Part shown: in pieces, positions 23,654 through 35,400 of the stretch
Layout: each line of letters opens with the position of its first letter
Numbering within the stretch: the first letter of the stretch is position 1
Origin: Struthio camelus
Taxonomy: Eukaryota > Chordata > Aves > Struthioniformes > Struthionidae
DNA: 64,000 nucleotides
Direction of reading: 5' to 3'
Assembly (NCBI RefSeq): GCF_040807025.1
Contig: NC_090967.1
Location: forward strand, 1,796,001-1,860,000
Position numbers and translations under genes: made by a program
The notes under the pieces: model-generated
Seen by the model: the letters and a program-made list of their open reading frames with translations, nothing else
Database searches by the model: none
Told to the model about the DNA's origin: nothing

Positions 23654-25084
23654 CTGCTCAGTTGGTAATAATATGCCCATTAACAGGTCATTCTGTGGGG
23701 AATTGCACAGCACCTAGATGTTTATGATGTGAGTCTGCAGTGTCGCTTCTCCGTTGTCTGGTTGTCTGGACTTGTCAATCATAGGGCTGTTAGAGGCTGT
23801 GCCCCTAGGGTTCAGCAACCCCACAGTGTAGTGGCTCTGTCTGTGGTGCACCTGGGGTTCATTAACTCTTGGGAAGCACCCCTCTTCTATGGCCTGCACC
23901 GTGCAGAGTCCTACAGGTGCCTGTGTGCCCCTGTCAATCCCCTATCCTACTATGCTTGTGTCCTTCAGATGGTGTGTCTTAGTATCCCTGTGCCCCCTCT
24001 CCTGTAGCAGCGATGATGGTATACTTGCAGCAGATACCAAGTGAGTATGGAAGAGAAGCAGTATGTGGGAGAACGGAGTACAAGAAAGAACTTGTAACAG
24101 GAGACTTTGTGAGGCAGATAGTAAGCTGAGCTTGAGGAACATGAGGAGAGCTGCTTACAAGTTTTGATGGGCATGTCTGTGTCATTCAGAGGAAGGGGTG
24201 TACAGGACACTCCTCACTCAGTGTTTTCTGAAGGAGGAACATGTATGCAGCACTCAGAAATACAGCTGCAAATGGTTTCTGCAGTTTGATTTTTTTTAAT
24301 AAGCTTTTAGTGATTTTTTTTCTTTTTTTTTTTTTCTTTAAAAGATAGAAACCTCTTTGTGATTCCAGCTCAGCTGCTTTCACTCCACATCTGGGGTGTG
24401 CATCACTTCAGCTCAGGGTAACAAACCCCACACTGTCCCTATCCTGTACTGTGACAGAGGTTTCATGTTAATGAAGCCCTCCATGGAGAGATGGGTCTTC
24501 ATGGCTCCCTCAGCAAAATTCAGATGCCCTTAGGCAGGAGGGCATTTCCAGACACTGCTGCCTCCTCTGTGGAGGTTACTAACCTTCCCTCTTGGAGTCA
24601 AAACAGTCTTTGTATGTGGAGGGAGGGCAGTGGAGGCTTAGTCTATGTATTTCTTCTTTCAGCCAGCTGGGATGGCTCTTTGACTCATAGTTTGTGTGTA
24701 TGTGTGTGTGATAATGTGCTTAGGGAGTCTTCAGTAGGGGCTCTCTGCCCATTTATGATCTCCCCAGCCTCTTTAGGGGAGGGGCTCTTCACACAAAGAC
24801 TGTGCCTTGAAGCCCGGGTAGGATGTGTTCCTGGCTCTCACACCAACCCATTGCACCTTACATGACAGCCCATACCTGTCGTTCCCTCCCAGAGCTACCA
24901 GGGGACCCAGGCATCTGGTCTCCTGCCATGCTTTGTGCCATCCAGGCAGCCCTCTTGCCCCTCCTTCAGCTCTGAGAGAACCCAGGCATCTGGGTTCCCT
25001 TCATCATCTTTCCCTGTAGATTCTCTTACCAGGCATATGGCTCTAGTATCATCGCTGCTGCCTGGGGCCCTTCTGTCTCCAGAA
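23654..25084. other. Intergenic, no gene seen
   Basis: Mostly unique sequence with a T-rich tract at about 24290-24340 and a short GT repeat near 24690-24712. No exon or RNA gene was recognised. Confidence 0.45.
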
Positions 25085-25510
25085 GGAACTGAAAGCACGG
25101 AGAAGCCATAGGCACTGGCAGATGGGTACATAGGGAGGCAGAGACATGGACCACAATGAAGTGGGGACACAGGGAGACATGGGGATGCATGCGTACACGG
25201 GCATACTAGGAGAGGATGATGGGAGACATGGGAACAGGAGACGCAAGGATGAAGGACAGGGAGGGGAGATACAGACCACAAGCAAATGAGGACATGGGAA
25301 TACAAGGATATAGGGATAGGAATTTGGGGGTGGGGAACATGAATAAATGGAGAAAGGCAATATGGGTACCAGGGAAAACAGGGATATGAAATATGGAGAC
25401 ACAGGGACATATGAGGGTACAAAGACAGGAGACCGGGAACAGGAGGCATGGAGATTTGGGAACACTAGGACGGGAGAGGAGAGGACATAGCAACACATAG
25501 GGGACACACT
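25085..25510. repeat. Purine-rich degenerate minisatellite (GGGACACAGGGAGACATGG-like)
   Basis: Imperfect repeats of words such as GGGGACACAGGGAGACATGG, GGGAGACATGGGAACAGGAG and AGGGACATATGAGGGTACAA. The minus strand is correspondingly C/T-rich, which creates long Pro/Ser/Cys-rich open frames that I regard as artefacts. The same motif recurs at 42426-42830. Confidence 0.65.
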
Positions 25511-25962
25511 GCCATGGTCATGGCAGGCTGTGCTGCTCCCTAGTGCACATGACCTGTGGGCAGGTGGGAGTCCCTTGGGGGGGAGGGGGCACAGGATATC
25601 CCTGGGGGCATCACCAGGCTCCAAGACACCCGGGACAGGGTTGGGACTGGCCAATTCCAGGCTACTGACCCAGTGCACAGCACTGCCACTCATCATGCCC
25701 ACTGTCAGTGCCAGGATGAGAGGTGCCTTGTCTGCCCCACTCCTCTCCCACCTCAGGGACCAGCGGCCAAGCACAACCTCATCTCTCTCCCATAGGGCTT
25801 TGCATGGGACCCTGCCCTGTTAGCCCCCTTGCCATCTCCTGGTCCCTTGAGCCACCTGTGGTCAGTCCCCTCTGAATTGTGCATGGGACACCTCTGCAAC
25901 TCTGGCCTATGCATTCAGGGGTCAGGGTGGCCCAAGAGGCTGGTGTCCCCACACGCTCACAG
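25511..25962. other. Intergenic, no gene seen
   Basis: GC-rich unique sequence between a minisatellite and a CR1 fragment. The open frames look random. Confidence 0.4.
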
Positions 25963-26340
25963 GATCACAGAATGGCAGAATCACAGAATGGTTGAGGTTG
26001 GAAGGGACCTCTGGAGATCATCTAGTCCAATCTCCCTGCTCAAGTAGGGTCCTCTAGAGCATATTGCCCAGGATCACATCCAGATGGGTTTTGAATATCT
26101 CCAGGGAAGGAGACTCCACTACCTCTCTGGGCAACCTGTTCCAGTGTTCAGTCACCCTCACAGTCAAGAAGTTTTTCCTCAGGTTCAGGTGGCACTTCTT
26201 GTGTTTCAGTTTCTACCCATTGCCTCTTGTTCTGTCATTGGGCACCACGCAGAAAAGACTGGCCTCATCCTCTCGACACCTCCCCCCTTCAGATACTTGT
26301 AGACATTGATGAAATCGCCTCTCAGTCTTCTCTTCTCACT
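25963..26340 (-). mobile_element. CR1 LINE 3' end, minus orientation
   Basis: The plus strand reads the CR1 3' end in antisense: two copies of ATCACAGAATGG, GGTTGGAAGGGACCTCTGG, then CTCTGGGCAACCTGTTCCAG and the end of ORF2. It closely resembles the 3' part of the CR1 copy at 46737-48403, so the two are probably the same subfamily. It is 5'-truncated with no intact frame. Confidence 0.92.
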
Positions 26341-26917
26341 CCCCAGCTTGAGGGCTAAGGGGCCCCAGGCTCTTTGGTGCTGGGGTCAGTACAGCTGGGC
26401 CCTGGGGCTCAGGAGTACAACAGGCTGTGGGGAGGGACTGGGCCAGCATGGCTGTGATAGTGGTGGAGTCTTGCTGCTCGTCATCCCAAACGCTATATTG
26501 GGTATGCTGGTTCACCCTGGGCTCTGGTGGAAGGACTCCAGAACTGTGAGCCAGGTCTGGGAGGTCTAATGGGCTGAAGACCCCCAACAGGACCTGCCCA
26601 GAACACTATGCCCAGGCCAGCCCAGGGTTTATGGTCCTCTGCTCCCTGTCTGCACTCTTGCTGCCTAAGAGGAGGGAAAATTCAGGCAGCTTCCTTTGCT
26701 CTCTCCCCCTGCAATTTCCCTGTCCTCAGGAAACCCAAGTGTCCAACCCACTCCCGTCATGAGGTAACCAAGGCCCTGAGCCCTCCCTCTGTCCTGGGCC
26801 TGTCTCAGCACCCACGCGCCAGGGTCACATGTCCAAGTGAGGCTATAATTACCCAGACACATTCCCTGGGGGTCATGGGAGCTTCCAGGAGCTGGGACAG
26901 GCGGTAAGGGGGAACAG
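26341..26917. other. Intergenic, no gene seen
   Basis: GC-rich unique sequence with no recognised exon or repeat. Confidence 0.4.
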
Positions 26918-28370
26918 AACGCATAACACAACACACCGCGCGACATACAACATAGCAAACAATGCAGCACAACATGCCACACAGCATGGCACACAATGCA
27001 GTGCAGCAGGTGACACAACCAACAACACACAAGACAACACACAGAGTGACACACAGGAAGGCACAGCACAACATAAGAAGTAACACAGCAACACAACACA
27101 CAGTGTAACAGAATAACCAACACGCAATACCACAATGCAGGACACAACATACAATACATAAAATGCAACATGCAATGTGATAAAGAAAAAAAACACAAGA
27201 AAAGACACATTACTTGACACCGTGCAACACAACAAACAATACATACTGTAATATAACACACCATATGATATAACAGAGGAGACAACACAACACACAATGC
27301 AACAGTGTAACACAACATGCCACACAGAAGGTCTGACACTACAGAATGCAATAAACAATGCAAGAGGACACACAACTTGCAATGCAATAAAATAAATACA
27401 ACACGCAGTGCGATACATCATAATATGCAGTGTTCAAGAAGAAATGCACAGTAAGCAACACTGCACAATAAAATAGAGAACCCACAACTCAATACACAAG
27501 ATGCAAGACAACAGTCAATGTAACATAACATAATATGTAACACAACTTGCAACATCCCACACTGCCACAAAAGACTGCCCACAAAACAATTCAACAGGCA
27601 GTACAAGAAACAATAACACAATTTTGAGAGCCCCGTGTACATCAGGCAACATGACCACCAACGCACACAACAGCCAATGTCAGCACAACACACATGCAAT
27701 CTTGCCACACCTACACAACGCACAGTTGAAAGGTACACATAACATGACAGGAAAAACAACACAAAACACAACATAACATGCAAAGAGAGCACAGCTCTCA
27801 CCCTGACTGCACACACAAAGAGCAACATGCATGCACACACACACACACACACATACAGTCTGCCTATAACAAAACAGATGAAATAACATAAGGTACAGCA
27901 TACACAACAAAACATAGGTACCACAACACAGTCAATGCAATGCAGTAGTCAGCCCAACACTCAGGATACATCACAGCAATCAACACAAGACAAAACTCTG
28001 ACTGACACACAACCACAAAATACTACACACACAGCAAATGCACACACCAAGACCTATACCACAGCAGGAGAAAAAGCATAAGGTTCACTCTGCAACATGA
28101 AATGTACAGCCCAGACAATGCAACGAACAGGAGATTGATTGACACACTGAAATACACAACACAACGCACACCACAAAGAGCAACACCCTGACCACTCATA
28201 CAACCACATAACACAAACTGCCTGCAGCACAAGAAACCCACATTAACAAACTACAGACACCAGAACAAACACAGCCCCCTCAATATGCAGCAGTCAGCAC
28301 AGCATAGAAGAGACAGCACACAACACAGCTCCCACACTGACTGCACATGCACCCACATGACACCCACAAT
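26918..28370. repeat. 1.45-kb AC-rich degenerate simple-sequence tract
   Basis: The plus strand is composed largely of ACACAAC, AACATAC, CACAATGCA and similar words, very poor in G and T, with one short perfect (AC)n near 27833-27852. The strong strand asymmetry makes minus-strand frames stay open (TGT/GTT/TGC codons: Cys, Val, Leu). Those Cys-rich frames of up to about 240 codons are compositional artefacts. Confidence 0.8.
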
Positions 28371-28374
28371 ATGG

Positions 28375-28970
28375 CACACCTGGCCCACAGGAGGGTGGTG
28401 GTGGGGCTGAAACAGGGTGAGTGGAGCAGGTGGCTTCACTGTGGAACAGTGGATGGACTTCTGGAGCTGGGCTCTGGGAGGATCTGGTGGCCTGAGCTAT
28501 GGGGGGGCTTTGCCTGTGGCATACCACCAGTGATTTTTGACTATGGAGCAATGGTTGGGGGCAGGGCTTTGTGCTTCAGCTTTGGTAGCAGCTTTGGTAG
28601 AAGCCTCTCTACCTTTGGCAGAGGCTTTGATGGGGTGGACACTGAGCTCAGCTGTGGGGCTGTGACTTTTAGTTGGGGCAGCAGCTTCAGCTGTGGAGCA
28701 GAGACTTTGGCTATGCATCAGTGGTTTCAGCTGTGGTGTAGTACCTTGGCTACGGCGCAGAAGGTTCAGCTATGGGGCAAAGGCTTTGGCAGTGTACATC
28801 AGACAGCTGTAGGGCAGTGGCAGGTCCTAGTGACCTCAGCTGTGGGGTAGAGACTGTGGTGATGGATCCAATGGTTTTTGCTATGGAGCAGTGCCAGCAG
28901 CAGGACCCAGTGTTGCCAGACATGACTTCTGCTATGGAGCAGAGGCTTTGGCTATAGGAATGGTACCCTG
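28375..28970 (+). repeat. Degenerate GGCTATGGGGCAG-type minisatellite
   Basis: Repeated variants of TTTGGCTATGGAGCAG, TTCAGCTGTGGGGCAG and GCAGAGGCTTTGGC at irregular spacing of about 28-36 bp. The tract runs up to the KLHL33 acceptor and may include its 5' untranslated exon or intron. Confidence 0.65.
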
Positions 28971-28998
28971 ACCCCCTCAATGTGTTCCCACAGGCAAG

Positions 28999-31900
28999 AT
29001 GTGGGTTGCAGAGGGGCCAGCCCCAAACCAGTGGCACCTTTGGGATCGGGCCCATGCTGGACGCTTCCTGGCCATGGCTGACCATCTCCGCACCACGGGA
29101 CAGCTGGTGGATGTGGCTGTGGGCCCAGATGGTGATGTGGCCCATGCTGTGGTCCTGGCCTCTGTCAGCTCCTATTTCCTCCGTTTCCTGGAGGGCAAGA
29201 CCAGAGAGCTGCCCCATGGCTCCCTGCCCCACATCCCCCTGCCACCAGGGACCACGCCTTGGGGCTGGCAGGCTGTGCTGGCCTTTGCCTATGGGGGAGC
29301 CCTGCCCCATGGCAAGGAGAAGGAGGTGGAAGAGGCTGCCCAGGCTCTGGGGGCCCCCCGGGTGTTGGCTGCCTGTGCCACACAGCTGGAGGGTAACCCT
29401 CAGCCAACTCCTGAGCCCCTTGAGGAGCAGTGGACGACGCTAAGGTCCATGGGGCAACTCCACACCAGAGGCTTGGGCTGTGATCTCCAACTCCAGGCAG
29501 GAGATGAGGTCATTCCAGGTGAGCTGGGTGCCTGGGTCTCCTGTGAGGGTGCTGAAGGGAGTGGGCGGATAGGGTATACCTGAACACCTGGGTCCCTTGG
29601 TGGGGATGCTGGGGGCTGGGGGCATTAATGCTGGGAATCCCCAATGATTGCTTCCAGGTGAAACCTTGGATGTTGAGCTGAAGGTAGCCAGAGGACTGGT
29701 CCCCTTGTGTGTGTGTGGGGGGGGGGGGGGTGGGTCTTGAGGATGGAGAATGTTCCCAAGGGGCAACTGTGAGGAACAAAGGGTGGTGCCAGGCAGGATA
29801 CCTGGATCCCTTGCTGCCCTGACACTGTTTCCTCCCTTCCCCTTAGTTCAGCGCCTGGCCCTGAGCTGCTCCTGTGACTTCTTCCGGGCCCTCTTCACTT
29901 GCCCCATGCGGGAGGCAGCCCACGATCCTGCAACCCCACTGACCACAAGGCTGTCCCCAGCCGAGCTGCACCTCCTCCTCTCTTTCGCCTACACAGGGGC
30001 TGTGGCAGGGCCATGGCCCACAGTCCTGGAGGCAGCCGAGACATCCCTGCGCTACCAGGCCTGGGGGCTCCTCACCCTCTGCCTGGATGTTTTCACCCGT
30101 TGCCTGACCCCAGAGACTGGCCTAGATGTGCTGGCCTTTGCTGTGGCTTATGGGCTGGCCCATGTAGGCCGTATAGCTGAGGACTACATTTTGGCCACCT
30201 TCCCCAGCGTGGTGGCCACACCGGCCTTCCTGGACCTTCCTGCACACCTCCTCATCCGCCTCCTTCGCTCTGATGCCCTCAATGTCCTCCATGAACTAGA
30301 GGCCTTGGAAGCAGCATCCCAGTGGCTTGTGGCCAATGGAGGTGGACAAGGCAACCAAGCTGAGGAGGTCCTGTCCTCTGTTCGTTTTGCTCTCATGTCT
30401 GGTCAGGAGCTGAAGAAGGTCCTATCAGTGGCCGCAGGAGCAGCTAACCCAGGGCTTCTCCAGCAGCTTGTGGTTGCAAGTTTGGCCCCCATGGCCCATC
30501 TGCCATGCCGGGTGCGTTCATGGCCGGAGGTACTGGTGGTCTGCGGCGGGGACACACTGACAACCGACACGGCTGCCCGGAAGCCCAGCAAGCACCTCTG
30601 GTTTGCCCACCGCTACCTCAGTGCTGTGGGGCTGGTGAAGCAGGTGGAGTGGCGGGCTCTGGGAGACTTTCCCGATGGCCCACGCTTCCGCCATGCTGTA
30701 GCTGTGATTGGCAACGTTCTCTACATCCTGGGTGGGAAGCGCTACTACGGGGTCCGTGACACCCTGGCTAGTGTCTACAGGTGAGGGCCATGGAGGACCT
30801 AGAGGTACCATGTAGCACCAAGACATTGTAGATTCAAGAGAGGTGTTGGGAGACCTAGAGATTCCACATGGGCCCAAGACATTGTGAGATTGCCATTGAT
30901 CAAGCAGCCCCAGGGCGTTCTGAGACTGGTTGGGTGTAGATTGGGAAGTTGCTGTCCTACTGGTGCTCATCTACTCTAGGACAGTATGGGATTAATTAAG
31001 GGTGGGGCAGGAAGGTTCCCACCTAGAGGCCTCAGGACATTATATCTTTGGCTGTCTGTGGGTGGGATGTTGCCCACAGCAATTTTAATATCATGTCCTG
31101 GTGTTGTGAATAATGGCTGATCTCTCCCTCGCTTTATGTCTGAACCCCAGATATCAGCCCATGGAAGACTCCTGGGAGCACCTGGCCAGCATGGCCTGTG
31201 GGAGGAGCTACTTTGCTGCTGTGGCACTTGGAGGTTTCATATATGCCCTAGGGGGCAGCTCAGATGAACTCTACTGCATGGACACTGTGGAGTGCTATGA
31301 CCTGGCCACTAACACCTGGAGGTGAGGCCTTTCCACACAGACACCTGCCTTCCCCTGCCCTAGCAGCCCCTCGAGTTGGCCAGTGGTGCCCACTGAGTGA
31401 TCTTTGGGTCACTGGCCAACGTTATCCCTCCGATGGAGAATGGGTAATGGGTTGTCTAACAGCAGCCTTTGGGGCCGATCCCTTGGGTTTTGACTGACTG
31501 TGTCCTTTGAGAATCATTGGGTGTTGGCCAGTGATGTCCACTGGGTCATGAATGAGTTTCTGGCCAGTGGTATTTGCTGGAAATCTCTTGGTTGTCTGTC
31601 AATGGGCAGAATCATTTGAACTTCTACCAGCGATGCCCACTGGGTCCTGGCCAGTGTTGCTCGTAGAGGGTCCACTGCATGTTGACCAATGTTGCCCTTT
31701 GGGGGAGTCTATTGTGGGTTGACCAGTGGTTAGACAACGATGCTTTTTTGGGATCCATTATGTATTAGCTAGTGTTGTGCACTGGGGGTCCATTAGCTGT
31801 TGGCTAACATTGCTCATTGATCATTTGATGGCTCCATGGCTAGCACTGCTTGCTGGGGATATCTTGGGCAGGCAGTTATGATGGGGCAGTCCTGCTTAAC

Positions 31901-32515
31901 CTGCCCCTCCCCCCATCTCTCCTTCTCTCCTTTCCCAGGAGGTGCCAGCCACTGCCAGTGGCTCTGTGTGGGCATGCGGCCTGTGCCCTGGATGGTGCCC
32001 TCTATGTGTCGGGTGGGTGTGACAAGACATGCCGGTGCCAGGCATCCCTGCTGCGCTATGCCCCAGATGCACCTGCCATGCTCCTGGCCCCCATGAATGG
32101 TGAGCGAGCTGGCCACATCATGGAGGAGGCAGGTGGGCAGCTCTATGTGGCTGGGGGGCTGTTCCAGCGAGATGGGCAGACAGGCTACAGTGACCAGCTG
32201 GCCTTTGAGGTTTACAGCCCCAGCCTAGATTCCTGGGTTCTTCTCAGCCCCCTGCCCCATGCCCATGTAGCAGGGGGCGCGGCTGTTCTCGGAGGGGAGC
32301 TGGTCATACTTGGAGGCTACAGTCATGAGACATACCAGGACACCCACTTGATCCATGCCTACCAGCCAGGCAGCAGGCGCTGGATCACCCGAGGCACCTT
32401 GCCCCATGCCTATACTGACTTCCAGGCCTGTGTCCTCACTGTACCCCCTGCCTTGCGTGGCCCTGACCCTCTGGGGGACCCATCGAGATCATCTGGTGAC
32501 CCCCAAAATATTTAG
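28999..32515 (+). CDS. KLHL33: Kelch-like protein 33 with two BTB-like segments
   Basis: Four exons, 28999-29518, 29847-30780, 31151-31321 and 31939-32515, join with GT-AG junctions in frame to give 733 codons plus TAG. Exon 1 follows an acceptor at 28992-28993, so an upstream non-coding or short coding exon is likely and the ATG is provisional. The exon 1 product (residues about 35-110, LVDVAVGPDGDVAHAVVLAS...) looks like one BTB fold. Residues about 157-240 (CDLQLQAGDEVIP|VQRLALSC...LLSFAYTG) look like a second. A BACK region follows (about 264-345). Six Kelch motifs begin near residue 400 (LVVCGGD, LYILGGK, IYALGGS, LYVSGGC, LYVAGGL, LVILGGY). The end, ILGGYSHETYQDTHLIHAY, matches recalled KLHL33. 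KLHL proteins usually act as substrate adaptors of CUL3 ubiquitin ligases; that role is inferred here. Confidence 0.92.
29717..29730 (+). repeat. G14 homopolymer in KLHL33 intron 1
   Basis: Fourteen consecutive G residues directly after a short GT repeat (29706-29716), on the sense strand of KLHL33 intron 1, about 115 bp before exon 2. Confidence 0.8.
31370..31830 (+). repeat. Degenerate minisatellite in KLHL33 intron 3
   Basis: Phrases such as GGCCAGTGATGTCCACTGGG, CCAGCGATGCCCACTGGGTC and GACCAATGTTGCCCTTTGG recur about every 50-60 bp, strongly diverged. The array fills most of the intron. Confidence 0.6.
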
Positions 32516-33094
32516 GGGGACCTAAAAAACTCCTTAACACATACTGGGGTCCCCCTGTAGCATCCATGAGCAACCCAGTGGGGCAAAAGGCCCCAGAACC
32601 CTTCCTCAGAAGTAGGGTACCATTGTGACATCTGGTGCACCCCCTCCGTTACTTGAGGGATTTCTAGGCTACCTTCCTCTGGGAGTCCCTATAGAACCCC
32701 TCCAACAATATTGCTCCACCTCTGCAGCACCTTTGGGCACTCCTATGGGGCAGAGAGACCTCTTTTTGCCACTCAGTGTCCCCCAGGATGCCTAGTATCC
32801 CCCCACTGTTGGGGAGGGACCCTAAAAAGAACCCATGGGCACTTCCATGGGGCAAGAGTCCCCCAGAGATACTTGCTTAGCACTTGAGGGACCCCCATGG
32901 TTCATCTGATGTCCTTGGAACACTAAGGGGTTCCTCCTTAGCTCTTTTTCCCAGACTGTGGGACACCATGGAGCGTGGACACCCCGCACCATTGCAACCC
33001 AGTGCCTTCAGGGATATTCATGAGGTTCCCACTCCCTGCTCAAGCCCTTTCCTGGGAGCTGGGGAGCCCCGAGTTTCCCCAGACACTTGGAATG

Positions 33095-33100
33095 AATAAA
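33095..33100 (+). terminator. KLHL33: KLHL33 poly(A) signal
   Basis: AATAAA in GGAATGAATAAAAG, 580 bp after the KLHL33 stop, is the first canonical hexamer downstream. The interval 32516-33094 is taken as the 3' UTR. Confidence 0.65.
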
Positions 33101-33729
33101 AGTGGCTCATGAATTGCCTAGCTGGATCTTTTTTTTACTGCTAAGGGACACAGGTGTCCAGATCAGATGCTCCTCGCAAGGACCAAAACGAGAGCAGGAG
33201 GGCACTAGATGTCTGAGTGTCCTGGACGGGCAGGGGGCAAGGGGATCAGGACTGCCTGGGTTTCTGGGTCCCCTGCCGAGTGGTTGGCAGAGGGGATTGG
33301 GGCTGCTGGATGTCTGTGCTCTTTGGGCTGGGAGGAGGTTTCTGAGGGTGGCACAGGGGATTCAGGACACCAGGCTCCCAGGGAGGATGACAGTGATTAA
33401 AGAGCAGATCTTGGACAAACACATCCCTTGTGGAGGGAGGGGCTGGAATGGAGGCTCTTGTATTCCTCAGTGCCCTCTGGTGACAGTGTGGATGATGAGG
33501 CAGGAGTCCCACCAGGCACCTGGGTTCCCTTTGTGGGAGATGGTAAAGCTGAGCTTGCCCTTTTTAGCTGGGTGGATTTCAAGTGGGTAGAAGTGGGATA
33601 CTCCCACCACTGGGAGCTGGGGTGTGTCCCGGATGCCTGGATTCCACCACTGGGAGAGGATAGAGTTTCAGGGGTCCCAGATGCCTGGGTTCACAGGGAA
33701 AGGAGCCAGGAACTCACAGTACCTGTGTC
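33101..33729. other. Intergenic GC-rich sequence, no gene seen
   Basis: It contains scattered copies of GATGCCTGG(A/G)TTC-like words, also seen near 24.9-25.0 kb in antisense. No exon was recognised. Confidence 0.4.
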
Positions 33730-34990
33730 CTCAGGTGCATAAGGTGTCTGTCCTAAGGGGGCCTGGGGAAACTGGAGGGGACCTGAGAGTCTCAGGGTGC
33801 ATTGAGGCAGGATCTCAAGATTCTGAGGCATGTTGGGGTACTTGGAGGATTCTGAGGGAGTTTGGGGTGTTTGGGAGCAAAATGGAGAGTCCTGGGCATG
33901 CCAAAGTTTTGGGGTAGATGGGGAAGATTGGGGGATCCTGGGGGTTTTGGGTACATGAGGGCTTGGGGGATCTTGTGAGGTCTGGGCAGACTGGGGGTCC
34001 TGTGAGGTCTTGGAGACTTTGGGGAAACTTGGGGTAGCAGAATAGTCCTGGGAGACTGGAGGATCTGGAAGGCTCTTTGACAGAATCCATGTGCTTTAAG
34101 GGTTCCTAGGGTTGTAGGTAGGTCTTGGCTTCCTGAATAGGTTGGTGACCTGGAAGGGCTGTATTACATGCAGAGTTAGGAGATACTACGGGAGGTCTTG
34201 TGAGGATACATTGAAATAATGGAAGGTTCTGGGTGATCTTGGGGTGCCAGTGAGATCTTGGGGGCTTTGGTGGGAATTGAGGGCCTAGGATGTGGGGGGG
34301 GCATTGCAGCTTCTCAGGGCATCTGGGGACTTTTGGGGACCATCCAGGACTCTGGATGGGTACATAAAGAAATCGTAAAGGCTTGTGGGCTGCATGGAGG
34401 ACACTGAGGTGGCCTTGGAGTATGCAGGGTATCAGAGGTGCACAGGGGAGCTGGGTGCTCTTAGTCGGGGGGTTTGGAGGAGTTTTAGTGTGTGCATGGA
34501 GGGGTGTCTGTGATGATAGAGGGGCTTGGGGGAATCCAGAAAAATATTTGGAGGGCTTTGAGAAGTCTTTTGGAGCGTCCTGGGGACTGGGTATCTCGGC
34601 AGGGGGACTGGGCTTCTGTGGAATGCTCTGGGAGGAGCTGGCCTTAGGGGTTCCAGGGCTCTGGGTGTCTCTGAGAGCTTGGGCTGAGTTTGGGGAATCT
34701 TTGAGACTGTTTGGGGCTGGGAAGTCCTGGGGCTTGAGGGACTCTGGAGGGAAGATTGGGGGCTTTTAGGGCATATTTGTGAGGTCCTGAGATTTTGAAG
34801 CGAGGAGTGGGCATTTGGAGGCTGTCTTGGGGAGGTGGAGGGGTTGAGTGGGCTTGGGAGTCTCTGGGAAGGCTGGGGATTTCAGAGTTTGTTGGTATGG
34901 TTTGAGGGGCTCTGGGCGAGAATACAGTTTTGAATAGGGACAGAGGGTTTAGTGGGTCATTGAGGTGTTTTGGGGATGTTTAGAGGAGTT
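33730..34990 (+). repeat. G-rich degenerate simple-sequence tract
   Basis: Dense runs of GGGG separated by T/A-containing words (CTTGGGGGATC, TTTGGGGAAACTTGGGG, GGGGTCCTGTGAGGTC). The plus strand is G/T-rich and C-poor over about 1.26 kb, with many potential quadruplex-forming G-runs. No fixed period. Confidence 0.65.
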
Positions 34991-35400
34991 GAAGGGGCTT
35001 GGGGACCTCTAGAGGGACCAAGGGGAACATGAGGCAGACCCCTGGTGCACAGATCAAGGTTCCCAACACATGAGCCCCCAGTGCTCTTGTACAGCCCAGA
35101 CCTCCCTGAGGCCCCTGGCCAGCAAGAGGTGGACCTCAAGTGTCCCCTTGCAGAAGAGCCCAAGTTCCCCGGATGCATATTAAGTGGGACCTGGAAACCT
35201 GTGTTCCCAGGGGGGCTCGTAGGGTGGAGTGGGGGAACCCTGGAAGCAGGGAGGTATCTGTGGGGTGGGAGGGATGTTGCCTGAACATCTAGCTTCACTG
35301 GGGTGCATGTAGTGGGATGGAGCAGGGATTGCCAGGATGCCTGCATCGCCCAGCGATGGGAAAGGGTGTGAAACGCCCCCCCCCCCCACACACACACGTT
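34991..35400. other. Intergenic, no gene seen; C-run/(CA)n at its end
   Basis: GC-rich unique sequence ending in a poly-C plus (CA)n stretch at about 35376-35398 next to the CR1 mosaic. Confidence 0.45.

Noticed and set aside
25049-25774. 241-codon minus-strand frame rich in Pro, Ser and Cys
   Set aside because: Half of it is the antisense of the purine-rich minisatellite. Overlapping frames of similar length and the lack of family resemblance argue against a gene.
26665-27924. Long Cys/Val/Leu-rich open frames on the minus strand (up to about 240 codons)
   Set aside because: They are produced by the AC-rich tract: TGT, GTT and TGC codons dominate and stops are rare by composition. There is no domain, and alternative frames overlap.
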